Shown in pieces: positions 9,128-17,185 of a DNA stretch of 64,000 nucleotides (its first letter is position 1; every line of letters starts with the position of its first letter). This stretch comes from Gluconobacter morbifer G707 (GTDB lineage: Bacteria > Pseudomonadota > Alphaproteobacteria > Acetobacterales > Acetobacteraceae): the NCBI RefSeq assembly GCF_000234355.1, contig NZ_AGQV01000001.1, positions 496,001-560,000 of the forward strand, read 5' to 3'. The notes under the pieces are model-generated. The model saw only the letters and a list, made by a program, of their open reading frames with translations. It was not told the origin of the DNA and did no database searches. The position numbers and the translations under genes are program-made.

Positions 9128-10510
9128 ATGATTTCCGTTTCTTCTGATCCGACGACGCCCCGCAATCATATCGTGGCCCTGTTGCGCGTGGCACTTCCCC
9201 TGGCCCTGTCCCAGCTTTCCGAAATGGCGATGGGGGTGACGGACACTGTCCTGCTGGGAGGCCTGGGCGTCGCGGAGGTGGCGATCGGGGGGCTGTCGAG
9301 TACGTTTTTCTTTACGACGATGGTGACCTGTCAGGCCATTCTGGGGGGCGCGGGCATCCTGCTCGCCCATGGACGGGGCGCGGAAGCCCATGGGCTGAAG
9401 GGCCATGACGGGCGCAACGTGATGAGCGCGACCGTGCTTCTGGCGCTGGCGGTCTTTATTCCCTGCGCCATCCTGCTGTCCTTCTCGAAGTCGCTGTTCG
9501 CCTTTCTGGGGGAGCCGGCCGGTGTCGTGATTCATGGCAGCCGGTTCATCAACATCCTTCTGCTGTCCCTTCTGCCGGATCTGGCGGTGATCGGGGTCCT
9601 GCGCGTTGCGCTTCCGGCGCTGGGGGCGGAAACGCTCCTGCTGTGGATCATGCCGGCCATGGCGGTCTGTAACGGTCTGACGAACGCGGCGCTGATCCAT
9701 GGCTGGTTCGGTCTGCCAGCCATGGGGCTGTTCGGGTCGGCCACGGCCACGACGCTGACGGGATGGGTCGTGAGTTTTGCGCTGTTCGGGCTGTGTCTGA
9801 CCCATCCGCGCGTGCGTGCCGTCATGAAGCCGGGGCGTGTGGACTGGTCCGTCATGAAGGAGTTGGTGCGGCTGGGCGCGCCGATGATGCTGGGTGCCGC
9901 GGCGGAAATCCTGATGTTCCAGATCACCAGTCTGAGGGCGGGGGAACTGGGAACGCACAGTCTGGCCGCCCATCAGGTTGCGGTGAATGTGAGTTCGCTT
10001 CTGTTCATGGTGTGTCTGGCGATCGGGCAGGCGACGAATGTGCGGGTGGCTTACTGGCGGGGTGCGGGGCGGCTGGATCAGAGCCGGAAAGCCGCCCTGT
10101 GGGCCATGGGGATCGTTCTTATCTGGAGCGTCAGCACGTCTTCCCTGCTGCTGCTGTTTCCCGAAAAGATCCTGCCGCTTTATTTCTCCAACCGTGTCCC
10201 TGACCCCGAGACGACGACGCTGGTCATCACGCTTCTGAAGATCGCGGGGCTTTATCAGATCGTTGATGGTCTTCAGGCCGTTTTCAACGGGGCGCTGCGC
10301 GGTTGTGGGGATACGGTCGGTCCCATGATCATCGCCGTGTTCAGCTACGGGCTGATTGGTCTGGTTTTCGGAAGCTGGCTGGCCTTCCATCGCCATTTCG
10401 GCGTGGAAGGCCTCTGGATCGGCATGGCGCTTGCCCTGACGACGACGTCCGTCGCCTTCGGGTTCAGGCTGCTGAGCGTGATGCGCTCACGCGTGCCTGC
10501 CACATCGTGA
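9128..10510 (+). CDS. MATE family multidrug/toxin efflux transporter
   Basis: 460-residue inner-membrane protein with about twelve hydrophobic segments in two homologous halves of six, as in MATE/NorM proteins. The N-terminal half begins with LPLALSQLSEMAMGVTDTVLLG, whose pattern is typical of TM1 in the family, and the second half repeats it as RLGAPMMLGAAAEILMFQIT. The family exports cationic drugs or metabolites in exchange for Na+ or H+. Substrate unknown. The last 47 bases overlap the convergent MFS gene, so antisense interference between the two exporters is possible. Confidence 0.9.
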   Translation: MISVSSDPTTPRNHIVALLRVALPLALSQLSEMAMGVTDTVLLGGLGVAEVAIGGLSSTFFFTTMVTCQAILGGAGILLAHGRGAEAHGLKGHDGRNVMSATVLLALAVFIPCAILLSFSKSLFAFLGEPAGVVIHGSRFINILLLSLLPDLAVIGVLRVALPALGAETLLLWIMPAMAVCNGLTNAALIHGWFGLPAMGLFGSATATTLTGWVVSFALFGLCLTHPRVRAVMKPGRVDWSVMKELVRLGAPMMLGAAAEILMFQITSLRAGELGTHSLAAHQVAVNVSSLLFMVCLAIGQATNVRVAYWRGAGRLDQSRKAALWAMGIVLIWSVSTSSLLLLFPEKILPLYFSNRVPDPETTTLVITLLKIAGLYQIVDGLQAVFNGALRGCGDTVGPMIIAVFSYGLIGLVFGSWLAFHRHFGVEGLWIGMALALTTTSVAFGFRLLSVMRSRVPATS

Positions 10511-11678
10511 TGACATAGATGACGAGGCCGGCTGCCGAGCAGATTGCGCCACCCCAGCCGACGGAGCCGAGTCCGAATCCGGAACTGACGAGGAACGCTC
10601 CGAGCCATGCGCCTAGGGCGTTGGCCGTGTTGAAGGCTGAATGATTGAGGGAGGCGGCGAGGGTCTGTGCGTCTCCCGCCACTTCCATCAGGCGTGTCTG
10701 AAGGGCGGGGCTGAGCATGATGATCGCGGCGGGCAGCAGGAACGTGACGGGCAGCATGAGCAGGGCGGACGGCAGAAGCAGCCAGAAGCCGAGCATGATG
10801 AGAGCGCTTGCCGTCAGGGACACGATGACGGTCCGGTCGATGTTCCGGTCCGCCATGGCGCCTCCGGCGGCGTTTCCGGCGACCATGCCGAAGCCCCAGA
10901 CGATCTGGTAGATCGCCACCAGCCAGTCCGGCAGATGGGTGACGTCAGAGAGGGCCGTTGTCAGGAAGGTATAGATCCCGAAGAGGCCGCCGAATCCGAT
11001 GGCGCTGGTCAGGAGGGTCAGCAGCACCTGGGGGCGTTTGAAGGCGGTTAGTTCCGACAGGGCGGATGTGCCGGGATGGGGGCGGTCACGCGGGGCGAAG
11101 TGCCAGATCCCGATGAAGCAGAGCACGGCCAGCGCCGCGATGCTTCCGTAAGCCACGCGCCAGCCGAGATGGTTGGCCGCATAGGTGGAGAGCGGGGAGC
11201 CGATGACCGTTGAGAACATGACGCCGGAGAGGACGCGGCCTATGGCGCGGCCACGGCGGGCGCGTTCCACCATCGAGGCGCCGATCAGGGCCGAAACGCC
11301 GAAAAACGCGCCGTGAGGCAGGCCGGTGACGAAGCGCATGACTTCGATCCCGGCAAGGGTCGGGGCGAGGATGCTGCCGATATTGCCGAGGATGAACAGG
11401 CACAGCATGGCTAGGAGCAGCGTGCGCCGCGGCAGCTTCGCGCCGATGATGGCGAGGAGGGGGGCGCCGACCACCACGCCCAGCGCGTAGGCGGAGATGA
11501 CGTTGCTGGCCTGGGAAACGGAGATGCCGAGCGAGTGTGAGAATTCCGGCAGCAGTCCCATCATGGCGAATTCGCCGGTTCCGATGGTGAACGTGGCCAG
11601 CATGAGGGAAAACATGGCGGGTTCGACGCCGTGGGGCGGGCGCACCCGCTCGACGTCGACTGGTTCGATGGTGTCCAT
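10464..11678 (-). CDS. MFS transporter, AraJ/DHA1-like
   Basis: 404-residue major facilitator with twelve predicted membrane segments. The N-terminal TM1 pattern FTIGTGEFAMMGLLPEF and the loop GAKLPRRTLLL between TM2 and TM3 are characteristic of the AraJ/YdhP group of drug and sugar exporters. It probably exports a small molecule with proton antiport; the substrate is not predictable. The gene is preceded by two hairpins in the 11679-11777 leader, one ending in a T-run only a few bases before the ATG (see separate entries), which suggests regulated readthrough from the BON-LysM gene or a structured own leader. Confidence 0.88.
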   Translation of the reverse strand: MDTIEPVDVERVRPPHGVEPAMFSLMLATFTIGTGEFAMMGLLPEFSHSLGISVSQASNVISAYALGVVVGAPLLAIIGAKLPRRTLLLAMLCLFILGNIGSILAPTLAGIEVMRFVTGLPHGAFFGVSALIGASMVERARRGRAIGRVLSGVMFSTVIGSPLSTYAANHLGWRVAYGSIAALAVLCFIGIWHFAPRDRPHPGTSALSELTAFKRPQVLLTLLTSAIGFGGLFGIYTFLTTALSDVTHLPDWLVAIYQIVWGFGMVAGNAAGGAMADRNIDRTVIVSLTASALIMLGFWLLLPSALLMLPVTFLLPAAIIMLSPALQTRLMEVAGDAQTLAASLNHSAFNTANALGAWLGAFLVSSGFGLGSVGWGGAICSAAGLVIYVITMWQARVSASRSAA

Positions 11679-11681
11679 GAA

Positions 11682-11736
11682 TAAAACAGGGTCCGGGACG
11701 GAGAGGCAAAAACCGCCCTGCCGTTACGGACCCTGA
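11682..11736 (-). promoter_or_regulatory. Structured leader / attenuator-like hairpin before MFS gene
   Basis: On the minus strand CAGGGTCCG (11735-11727) can pair with CGGACCCTG (11696-11688), enclosing a smaller GGC...GCC hairpin with five T inside. The outer stem is followed by TTTTATTC and then the ATG at 11678. This is terminator-shaped but ends at the start codon, so it could be an attenuator, a translation-blocking hairpin or a terminator of the upstream gene. No known riboswitch class is recognised. Confidence 0.4.
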
Positions 11737-11743
11737 CAGGGTA

Positions 11744-11763
11744 AACCCGGTTTCAGGAACCGG
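11744..11763 (-). terminator. Probable terminator after BON-LysM gene
   Basis: CCCGGTT and AACCGGG form a 7-bp stem with a short loop, followed on the minus strand by GTTTACC. It lies about 15 bases beyond the stop of the BON-LysM gene. The T-run is short, so termination may be partial. Confidence 0.4.
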
Positions 11764-11777
11764 GAGCCCCAGGGGAA

Positions 11778-12248
11778 TCAGTTCTCCGTCGGCAGGCGGA
11801 TGGTCTGTCCCGGATAAATGTCATCCTTTGATGTGACAAGCGGTTCATTGGCCTTGAGGAGTTCATCGCCCGTGACGTCCTCCGGCAGCTTGTCGGCCAC
11901 CTCGTCGAGCGTCTTGCTTGTCTTGATTTCGACGAAGTGGGGATCCGGGGTTCCTAGCGGGACGGCGATTTCCGCTTCGACCGTGGAGACGCCGGCGACA
12001 TTGCCTGCCGTCAGGATCATCTGGTCACGTTCCTTGGCGGATTTGGCCTTGCCGCGCAGATAGATCGTCCGGTCGTCGATGACGAGGTGGGACATGTGCA
12101 TCTGGGCCAGTCCGAATTTCTTGAAAGCGCGCTTGATGGCACTCTCGCCCGGCTTTGGCGGGATGGGCGAATCAAGAGACTGGATCAGTCCTTCGAGGGC
12201 GCCTTCCGTGATGTGGCCGGCTTTGGGATTGAAGCGATAGATTTTCAT
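11778..12248 (-). CDS. BON and LysM domain protein, Kbp (YgaU)-like
   Basis: 156 residues with the same two-domain layout and length as E. coli Kbp (149 residues), a cytosolic K+-binding protein. A BON domain covers about residues 25-95 (LVIDDRTIYLRGKAKSAKERD, then VAGVSTVEAEI), and a C-terminal LysM domain covers about 103-153 (FVEIKTSKTLDEVADKL to YPGQTIRLP). No signal peptide is present, which argues for a cytosolic K+ sensor rather than a cell-wall protein. The KirBac channel at 5879-6901 fits a potassium theme, but the two are not in one operon. Starts with a simple ATG; a weak terminator follows. Confidence 0.85.
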   Translation of the reverse strand: MKIYRFNPKAGHITEGALEGLIQSLDSPIPPKPGESAIKRAFKKFGLAQMHMSHLVIDDRTIYLRGKAKSAKERDQMILTAGNVAGVSTVEAEIAVPLGTPDPHFVEIKTSKTLDEVADKLPEDVTGDELLKANEPLVTSKDDIYPGQTIRLPTEN

Positions 12249-12598
12249 GCGCGTAACTCGGAAATCGAATGGCTCCCTTCAACAGAGGGAGTGTCGGACC
12301 GTTAGCGCGATGACCCGCCAGGTGGTTGCGCGTTTTCTGCGTTTCACCCCTGAGAAATTGGCAGGGCTGTCTGTTCTGTTGTGATTGACAGGCATCGGAG
12401 AGTCCTGTAGGCGCCCCACTACTGCCGGAAACGTGGACGTACCGGCCGGCCCCTGTCGTTGCGGGATCCTGCTTCCCGCTGGTGCCGGTTTCTGGGTGCG
12501 CGCCCGCCTTTTCCAATCCGGGGAGAGGCCTACCGGTGCAACAAAACGGATCGCCGGGCAGCAACGGGCGGTTCTGATGTGTGAACAGGGGTCAACCC
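12249..12598. other. Intergenic region: divergent promoters and rpsD leader
   Basis: 350 bases between the minus-strand BON-LysM gene and rpsD. It holds a perfect TTGACA box at 12385-12390 pointing toward rpsD and a GC-rich, hairpin-forming leader of roughly 180 bases before the rpsD start. Ribosomal protein S4 represses its own mRNA in E. coli by binding a leader pseudoknot; whether this leader does so is unknown. I see no tRNA, SRP RNA, tmRNA or RNase P RNA signature here. Confidence 0.5.
12385..12411 (+). promoter_or_regulatory. Possible sigma-70-type promoter for rpsD
   Basis: Perfect -35 hexamer TTGACA (12385-12390) followed after 15 bases by TGTAGG as a poor -10. Placement upstream of a highly expressed ribosomal protein gene supports it; the short spacer and weak -10 keep confidence low. 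Confidence 0.35.
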
Positions 12599-13216
12599 AT
12601 GTCAAAGCGTCTTGAGAGCAAGTACAAGATCAACCGCCGTCTCGGCGTCAACCTGTGGGGCCGTGCCAAGTCCCCGGTCAACCGCCGCGAATATGGCCCG
12701 GGCCAGCATGGTCAGCGCCGCAAGCAGAAGCCGTCTGACTTCTCCATCCAGCTGATGGCCAAGCAGAAGCTCAAGGGCTACTACGGCAACATCAGCGAGA
12801 AGCAGTTCCGCAAGTATTATGACGAGGCCGTCCGCCGCAAGGGTGACACCTCCGAGAACCTGATCGGTCTGCTGGAGCGCCGTCTGGATGCGGTCATCTA
12901 CCGCCTCAAGTTCGCGATCACGCCGTTCGCTGCGCGTCAGTTCATCAGCCACGGCCATGTCACGGTCAACGGCAAGCGCGTTAACATTCCGTCCTACCTC
13001 GTGAAGGAAGGGGATGTGATTGAGGTTCGCGAGAAGTCCAAGCATCTCGCCATCGTTCTCGACGCTGTCCAGACGGGTGAGCGCGACACGCCGGAATACG
13101 TCGAGGTCGATCATCGCCAGATGAAGGGCACGTTCCTGCGTACGCCGCAGCTTTCCGATGTGCCGTATCCGGTGCAGATGGAACCGAACCTCGTGGTCGA
13201 GTTCTACTCCCGCTGA
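12599..13216 (+). CDS. rpsD: 30S ribosomal protein S4
   Basis: 205 residues, the normal S4 length. The N-terminal part [15 protein letters not shown] followed by the arginine/lysine-rich [16 protein letters not shown] is diagnostic, and the S4 RNA-binding fold lies in [15 protein letters not shown] and [17 protein letters not shown]4 binds the 5' domain of 16S rRNA and nucleates 30S assembly. The frame is open to an ATG at 12581 but the conserved protein begins MSKRLES at 12599, with CAGGGG upstream. Single-gene unit in this window, closed by a strong terminator. Confidence 0.98.
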   Translation: MSKRLESKYKINRRLGVNLWGRAKSPVNRREYGPGQHGQRRKQKPSDFSIQLMAKQKLKGYYGNISEKQFRKYYDEAVRRKGDTSENLIGLLERRLDAVIYRLKFAITPFAARQFISHGHVTVNGKRVNIPSYLVKEGDVIEVREKSKHLAIVLDAVQTGERDTPEYVEVDHRQMKGTFLRTPQLSDVPYPVQMEPNLVVEFYSR

Positions 13217-13259
13217 TCTGTTTCCGGGTCCCTGTGGCTCGGGATTGGCAGACGACCGG

Positions 13260-13295
13260 AAAACGCCGGATGGATTTCTCCATCCGGCGTTTTTT
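13260..13295 (+). terminator. Strong intrinsic terminator after rpsD
   Basis: Fifteen-bp stem (13260-13274 with 13279-13293) closed by a TTTC tetraloop and running into a T-run, 44 bases past the rpsD stop. A textbook Rho-independent terminator. Confidence 0.92.
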
Positions 13296-13601
13296 GTGTT
13301 TGGACGCTATTGCGGCTTCGGCTTCGGTGGTGTCGTCTCTCATGGAGCGCAGGCCGTGGACGGGCTGAAGGATGTGGTGCGTGGTCTGGCGGGACATTGG
13401 CTGGGATTCGGGTGGCAGGACGTCTGTATGTATAAAGGGGGGCTTTAGTCCCTTGACGGAAAAAGCCCGTTTCTCCAGATTGCGCCTCCCAACGGAAGAA
13501 GTATCTTTCCGGGCGTCCTCTGCTGCTGTCAGGCCTGTCCTGTCTGACTCCGGGCCCTGTGAAGGAGCCGGTCCCGAAGTTCTGCTGTCATCGGAGGCAT
13601 C
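13296..13601. other. Intergenic region before prfC
   Basis: About 306 bases between the rpsD terminator and prfC. No coding frame with convincing codon use is present. A GGGCTTT/AAAGCCC hairpin lies at 13440-13468 and contains TTGACG, which could be a -35 element for prfC. No RNA gene recognised. Confidence 0.4.
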
Positions 13602-15149
13602 ATGTCAGAGGCGTTGAGCGCTGAAATCAATCGCGAGATCGCGCGTCGGCGCACCTTTGCCATCATTTCCCATCCGGATGCCGGTAAGACGACGCTGACC
13701 GAGCGCATCCTGCGGGCTGGTGGCGCCATTCAGATGGCGGGCAATGTCCGTGCGAAGGGTGAACGCCGCCGGACCAAATCCGACTGGATGGGGATTGAGC
13801 GGGACCGTGGCATTTCCGTCGTGACGTCTGTCATGACGTTCGAGTATCGCGACTGTATCTTCAATCTGCTTGATACGCCGGGCCATGAGGACTTTTCGGA
13901 AGATACTTACCGGACCCTGACGGCTGTTGACTGTGCGGTCATGGTCATCGACGCTGCGAAAGGCATTGAGGACCGGACCCGCAAACTGTTCGAGATCTGC
14001 CGTCTGCGCGATATTCCGATCGTTACCTTCATCAACAAGATGGACCGTGAGGCCCAGGACTGTTTCGCGCTGCTGGACGAGATTTCCAGTTCCCTGGCGC
14101 TGGATGTGTCTCCTGCGACCTGGCCGATTGGGCGGGCAGCCAAATTTGTTGGCATCTATGATCTGCGGACACAGGAAGCCCACACCAAGGAGCCGGTCAG
14201 CGAGGATGATCCGCGCATGGAGCAGATGCGTGAGGAAGTTGAACTGGCTGAAGCGGCGCTTCCTGAGTTCGACCGGGAATCTTTTGATGCCGGGCATCTG
14301 TCGCCTGTGTTTTTCGGGTCGGCCATGAAGGAAATCGGCGTGACCGATCTTCTGGACGCCCTTGTGGCCTATGGGCCGGCGCCCCGTGCCCAGCCGACGG
14401 AGACCCGTGAGGTCCGGGCGAATGAGGAGCAGGTTACGGCGCTGGTCTTCAAGATCCAGGCGAACATGGACCCCAACCATCGGGACCGCATGGCGTTCGC
14501 GCGTGTCTGCTCCGGGCGTCTGACGCGCGGGATGCGCCTGAAGCATGTCCGGACAGGCAAGCAGTTTGCGCTCCATACCCCGCAGTTTTTCTTCGCCCGT
14601 GACAGGCAGCTTGCCGAAGAGGCGTTTGGCGGGGATGTGGTCGGGATTCCCAATCACGGGACACTGCGCATCGGGGATACGCTGAGTGAGAGCGAGGAGC
14701 TGCGTTTTACCGGGGTTCCACACTTCGCACCGGAAATCCTGCGTCGTGTGCGTCTGGACGATGCGATGAAGGCCAAGAAGCTGCGTCAGGCGCTCGTCGA
14801 ACTGGCGGAAGAGGGTGTGGTGCAGCTTTTCCGGCCACAGGATGGTCTGCCGCCGATTGTCGGCGTGGTGGGCACGCTTCAGCTTGACGTGCTTCAGTCT
14901 CGGCTGAAGGGGGAATACAGCGTTGCGATCGGTTTCGAGAGCACGCCTTACACACTCGCGCGCTGGGTGACGGGGGAGCGGGACAAGATCGAAGCTTTCG
15001 AGATGGTCAACCGGTCCGCCATGGCGGATGATCTGGATGGGGATCCGGTTTTTCTGGCGACGTCATCCTTCATGATGCGCCGGACGATCGAGACGAACCC
15101 GGACCTGTCCTTCCATGACATTAAGCAGATCGGACTGGCTGCCGTCTAA
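13602..15149 (+). CDS. prfC: Peptide chain release factor 3
   Basis: 515-residue translational GTPase, close to the usual 529. The P-loop HPDAGKTT lies at about 24-31, the switch region at ERDRGISV, DTPGHEDF follows as G3 and NKMD as G4. It uses GTP to remove RF1/RF2 from the ribosome after peptide release. The motif GNVRAKGERRRTKSDWMGIE is diagnostic of RF3 rather than EF-G. The start sits after GGAGGCATC with GGAGG as ribosome site. Convergent with mtnK, separated by a hairpin. Confidence 0.96.
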   Translation: MSEALSAEINREIARRRTFAIISHPDAGKTTLTERILRAGGAIQMAGNVRAKGERRRTKSDWMGIERDRGISVVTSVMTFEYRDCIFNLLDTPGHEDFSEDTYRTLTAVDCAVMVIDAAKGIEDRTRKLFEICRLRDIPIVTFINKMDREAQDCFALLDEISSSLALDVSPATWPIGRAAKFVGIYDLRTQEAHTKEPVSEDDPRMEQMREEVELAEAALPEFDRESFDAGHLSPVFFGSAMKEIGVTDLLDALVAYGPAPRAQPTETREVRANEEQVTALVFKIQANMDPNHRDRMAFARVCSGRLTRGMRLKHVRTGKQFALHTPQFFFARDRQLAEEAFGGDVVGIPNHGTLRIGDTLSESEELRFTGVPHFAPEILRRVRLDDAMKAKKLRQALVELAEEGVVQLFRPQDGLPPIVGVVGTLQLDVLQSRLKGEYSVAIGFESTPYTLARWVTGERDKIEAFEMVNRSAMADDLDGDPVFLATSSFMMRRTIETNPDLSFHDIKQIGLAAV

Positions 15150-15157
15150 CGGGCCGC

Positions 15158-15189
15158 AGGCCTGCTCCGCTTCTCAGGGGAGCAGGCCT
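15158..15189. terminator. Hairpin between convergent prfC and mtnK
   Basis: Eleven-bp stem AGGCCTGCTCC (15158-15168) with its complement at 15179-15189 and a 10-nt loop. No T-run, but position between two convergent stops supports a role as a shared 3' end. Confidence 0.5.
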
Positions 15190-15197
15190 CTGGGCAG

Positions 15198-16385
15198 TTA
15201 CAGGCCCATCAGACTCAGCAGGCTGGAGAGGGACCGGACGCCGGAGGCTTTCAGGAGAAGGGTCCGGCCGATCTGAAGGGCTTTCTGCCGTGCCAGAAGG
15301 CGGTTCTGTTCCGTTTCGCAGAGGTCGTAATCTGCCACCTGCGCGAACCCGACCGTCCGGCGGATCATTTCAAGACCGCAGAACCCGGCCATGTCTTTCA
15401 GGATGTCCAGAAGCAGGTCATCCAGCATGTCCTGACGCTGGGTTGCGTCGGACAGGGACCACATGTCTCCGCCGCCGCGTGACAGGAGAGAGCGTAATTC
15501 GCTGCTGAAACTCTCCCAGAACAGCACGATTTCCTGTCGCAGGCTGTCAGCCTTTTGGGGAGCGGCGCAGAGATGCAGGGCCAGGTTGCCGACATACAGG
15601 CCGCAGTCAAAGCCGATCGGCCCCATTGTTGCGAATTCGCCATCAATGACGCGTACATCGCCGTCCTTCAGCATGATGGAGCCGGTATGGAGGTCTCCAT
15701 GCAGGAGGGCCTGACGTGCGGTCAGGAAACGGCTCTGGAAATATCCGACGGCGCGGTGAAGCGCAGGGTCATTCTGAAGTTTGCGGATATCGTCCCGTAG
15801 TCCTGCTTCCGCCGGCGGGTTGCGGGAGGAGATCGTGTAGGGATCGGTCAGGATCAGGTCGACGGTGATGCGCGTCAGGGCGGTGTTGCCTGAGAAGGCC
15901 TCCAGCAGGCGGGAGCCGGTTTCAAAAGGCTGGCTGATCCATCCCGTGGCCTGCACCGTGCGGGCGACATAGTGCCCGATCACGGCGGAAAAACCGGGCG
16001 CTGCTCTGCCGGCCATCAGGGCAGGACGCAGGACCTCGTAGCCGGCGAGGCTTTCCATCACCAGCAGGTAAAGGGCTTCGTCATAGACGTAGAATTTCGG
16101 CGCGAGGCCACGGACGGCTTCTGCCGTGGCGCGCATGTACCGGGCTTCGAACAGGGCGCGATCCAGTGGCATGGGCCAGTCAGGTGCGACCCGGACATGG
16201 GGCAGCGCCTGCTTGCAGCAGAGCTTTCCCGCCGGGCCATCCACCAGATGGACGATGTTCAGGTTTCCGTCGCTGACTTCCCGGATAGTCCAGTCCTGTG
16301 CCGTGCCGCCCAGTCGGGCCGCCAGAGGAGGCTGGGTGCTCAGCCAGTCTAGGAGGCCTGTGGCGTCAAGGGAACGATAGGTCAT
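15198..16385 (-). CDS. mtnK: S-methyl-5-thioribose kinase
   Basis: 395-residue protein-kinase-fold small-molecule kinase. Diagnostic pieces are the N-terminal EVSDGNLNIVHLV nucleotide-binding strand, the catalytic loop HGDLHTGSIML and the metal-binding VIDGEFATMGPIGFDCG segment. It phosphorylates 5-methylthioribose with ATP, the entry to methionine salvage from polyamine or other SAM-using pathways. Other salvage genes (mtnA onward) are not in this window. The ATG follows the stop of the upstream Nudix gene with no gap, so the two are translationally coupled. Confidence 0.9.
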   Translation of the reverse strand: MTYRSLDATGLLDWLSTQPPLAARLGGTAQDWTIREVSDGNLNIVHLVDGPAGKLCCKQALPHVRVAPDWPMPLDRALFEARYMRATAEAVRGLAPKFYVYDEALYLLVMESLAGYEVLRPALMAGRAAPGFSAVIGHYVARTVQATGWISQPFETGSRLLEAFSGNTALTRITVDLILTDPYTISSRNPPAEAGLRDDIRKLQNDPALHRAVGYFQSRFLTARQALLHGDLHTGSIMLKDGDVRVIDGEFATMGPIGFDCGLYVGNLALHLCAAPQKADSLRQEIVLFWESFSSELRSLLSRGGGDMWSLSDATQRQDMLDDLLLDILKDMAGFCGLEMIRRTVGFAQVADYDLCETEQNRLLARQKALQIGRTLLLKASGVRSLSSLLSLMGL

Positions 16386-17081
16386 TCAGGCATGCTCCAG
16401 CATGGCAGACAGGGTCGGGACGGTCGGATGGGGTAGGGGCTGTCCGGCGGTGAGGAGGCGTAGCGCGGCGTATTCACCATTGCCCCGGCTCTGGCAGCGT
16501 TCCAGAACCTCACTGAACCCCAAGGAGACATCCAGGCGGATGCCTACATCCATGATATGGGTCTGCGGGTGTTCGCAGGCCAGGAGGCAGGGGCCGGTTC
16601 TGCAGTCCTGTGCGCTCAGCCCGAGTTCCTCCGCGGCTTCCGCCAGAAGCTGTGCGGGCAGATCGATCTCTTCTGTTCCGGTCCGGCTTTCCACGTTGCC
16701 TGCGGGCGTGCCCTGCCACCAGCCGGAAAGGTAGACCGCCTGTTGCGCGCGTTGACCGATCATGATGCCGTCGCGCGTTTTCAGAAGGCCTACGACGGCC
16801 AGAGGGCGCAGGGGAGCTTTTCCGAACAGGTCAGGCTCCTGCATCTGGGCGAAAACGCGCCGGTATTCTGACCAGTGGCCCGAGATCCGCTCCGGCTCGA
16901 TATGATCCGCGCAGAAAACGCGCCCGTTATAGAGCGAGGGCCGCGTTTCACGCGCCTTGTCCCAGTGCGCCTGTACGCGGTTGGCAAGGGCGGGTGACAG
17001 CGCGGGCATGGGTCTATCCGCGACCACGCTGACTGAGGCAGCAAGCGGCGTGACGGGCCAGTCAGGGGCGGGGCAGGTCAT
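16386..17081 (-). CDS. Nudix hydrolase-like protein with altered Nudix box
   Basis: 231 residues. The central PLAVVGLLKTRDGIMIGQR strand pair and the helix QLLAEAAEELGL match the Nudix fold and the second half of the Nudix box. The box position that is Arg in REUxEExGU is Ala here, while the metal-binding Glu residues remain; the glycine part reads TPAGNVE. This layout and the long N-terminal domain recall NUDT22-like sugar-nucleotide pyrophosphatases, but that is only a resemblance. The next gene, mtnK, starts directly after its stop, so a role in nucleotide or thioribose salvage is possible. Substrate unknown. Confidence 0.72.
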   Translation of the reverse strand: MTCPAPDWPVTPLAASVSVVADRPMPALSPALANRVQAHWDKARETRPSLYNGRVFCADHIEPERISGHWSEYRRVFAQMQEPDLFGKAPLRPLAVVGLLKTRDGIMIGQRAQQAVYLSGWWQGTPAGNVESRTGTEEIDLPAQLLAEAAEELGLSAQDCRTGPCLLACEHPQTHIMDVGIRLDVSLGFSEVLERCQSRGNGEYAALRLLTAGQPLPHPTVPTLSAMLEHA

Positions 17082-17185
17082 GGGGCAGGGGCTCCGGCGG
17101 CGAAAGAAGGGGGTCTTTCATGGCGCAAATGAAGGCCGGCTGCAAAACTGTTTCTCCTGTCAGGCGGGCTGCGGGGCCGCCGGTG

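Noticed and set aside
9050-10396. 448-codon minus-strand frame
   Set aside because: Antisense to the MATE transporter; Gln, Arg and His-rich composition typical of a mirror frame of membrane protein codons.
12249-12598. Possible structural RNA gene before rpsD
   Set aside because: GC-rich and able to fold, but lacks the conserved cores of RNase P RNA, tmRNA, SRP RNA or 6S RNA that I could recognise.
13158-13448. 96-codon frame across the rpsD end and following gap
   Set aside because: It overlaps rpsD in another frame and reads through the rpsD terminator; codon pattern is not protein-like.
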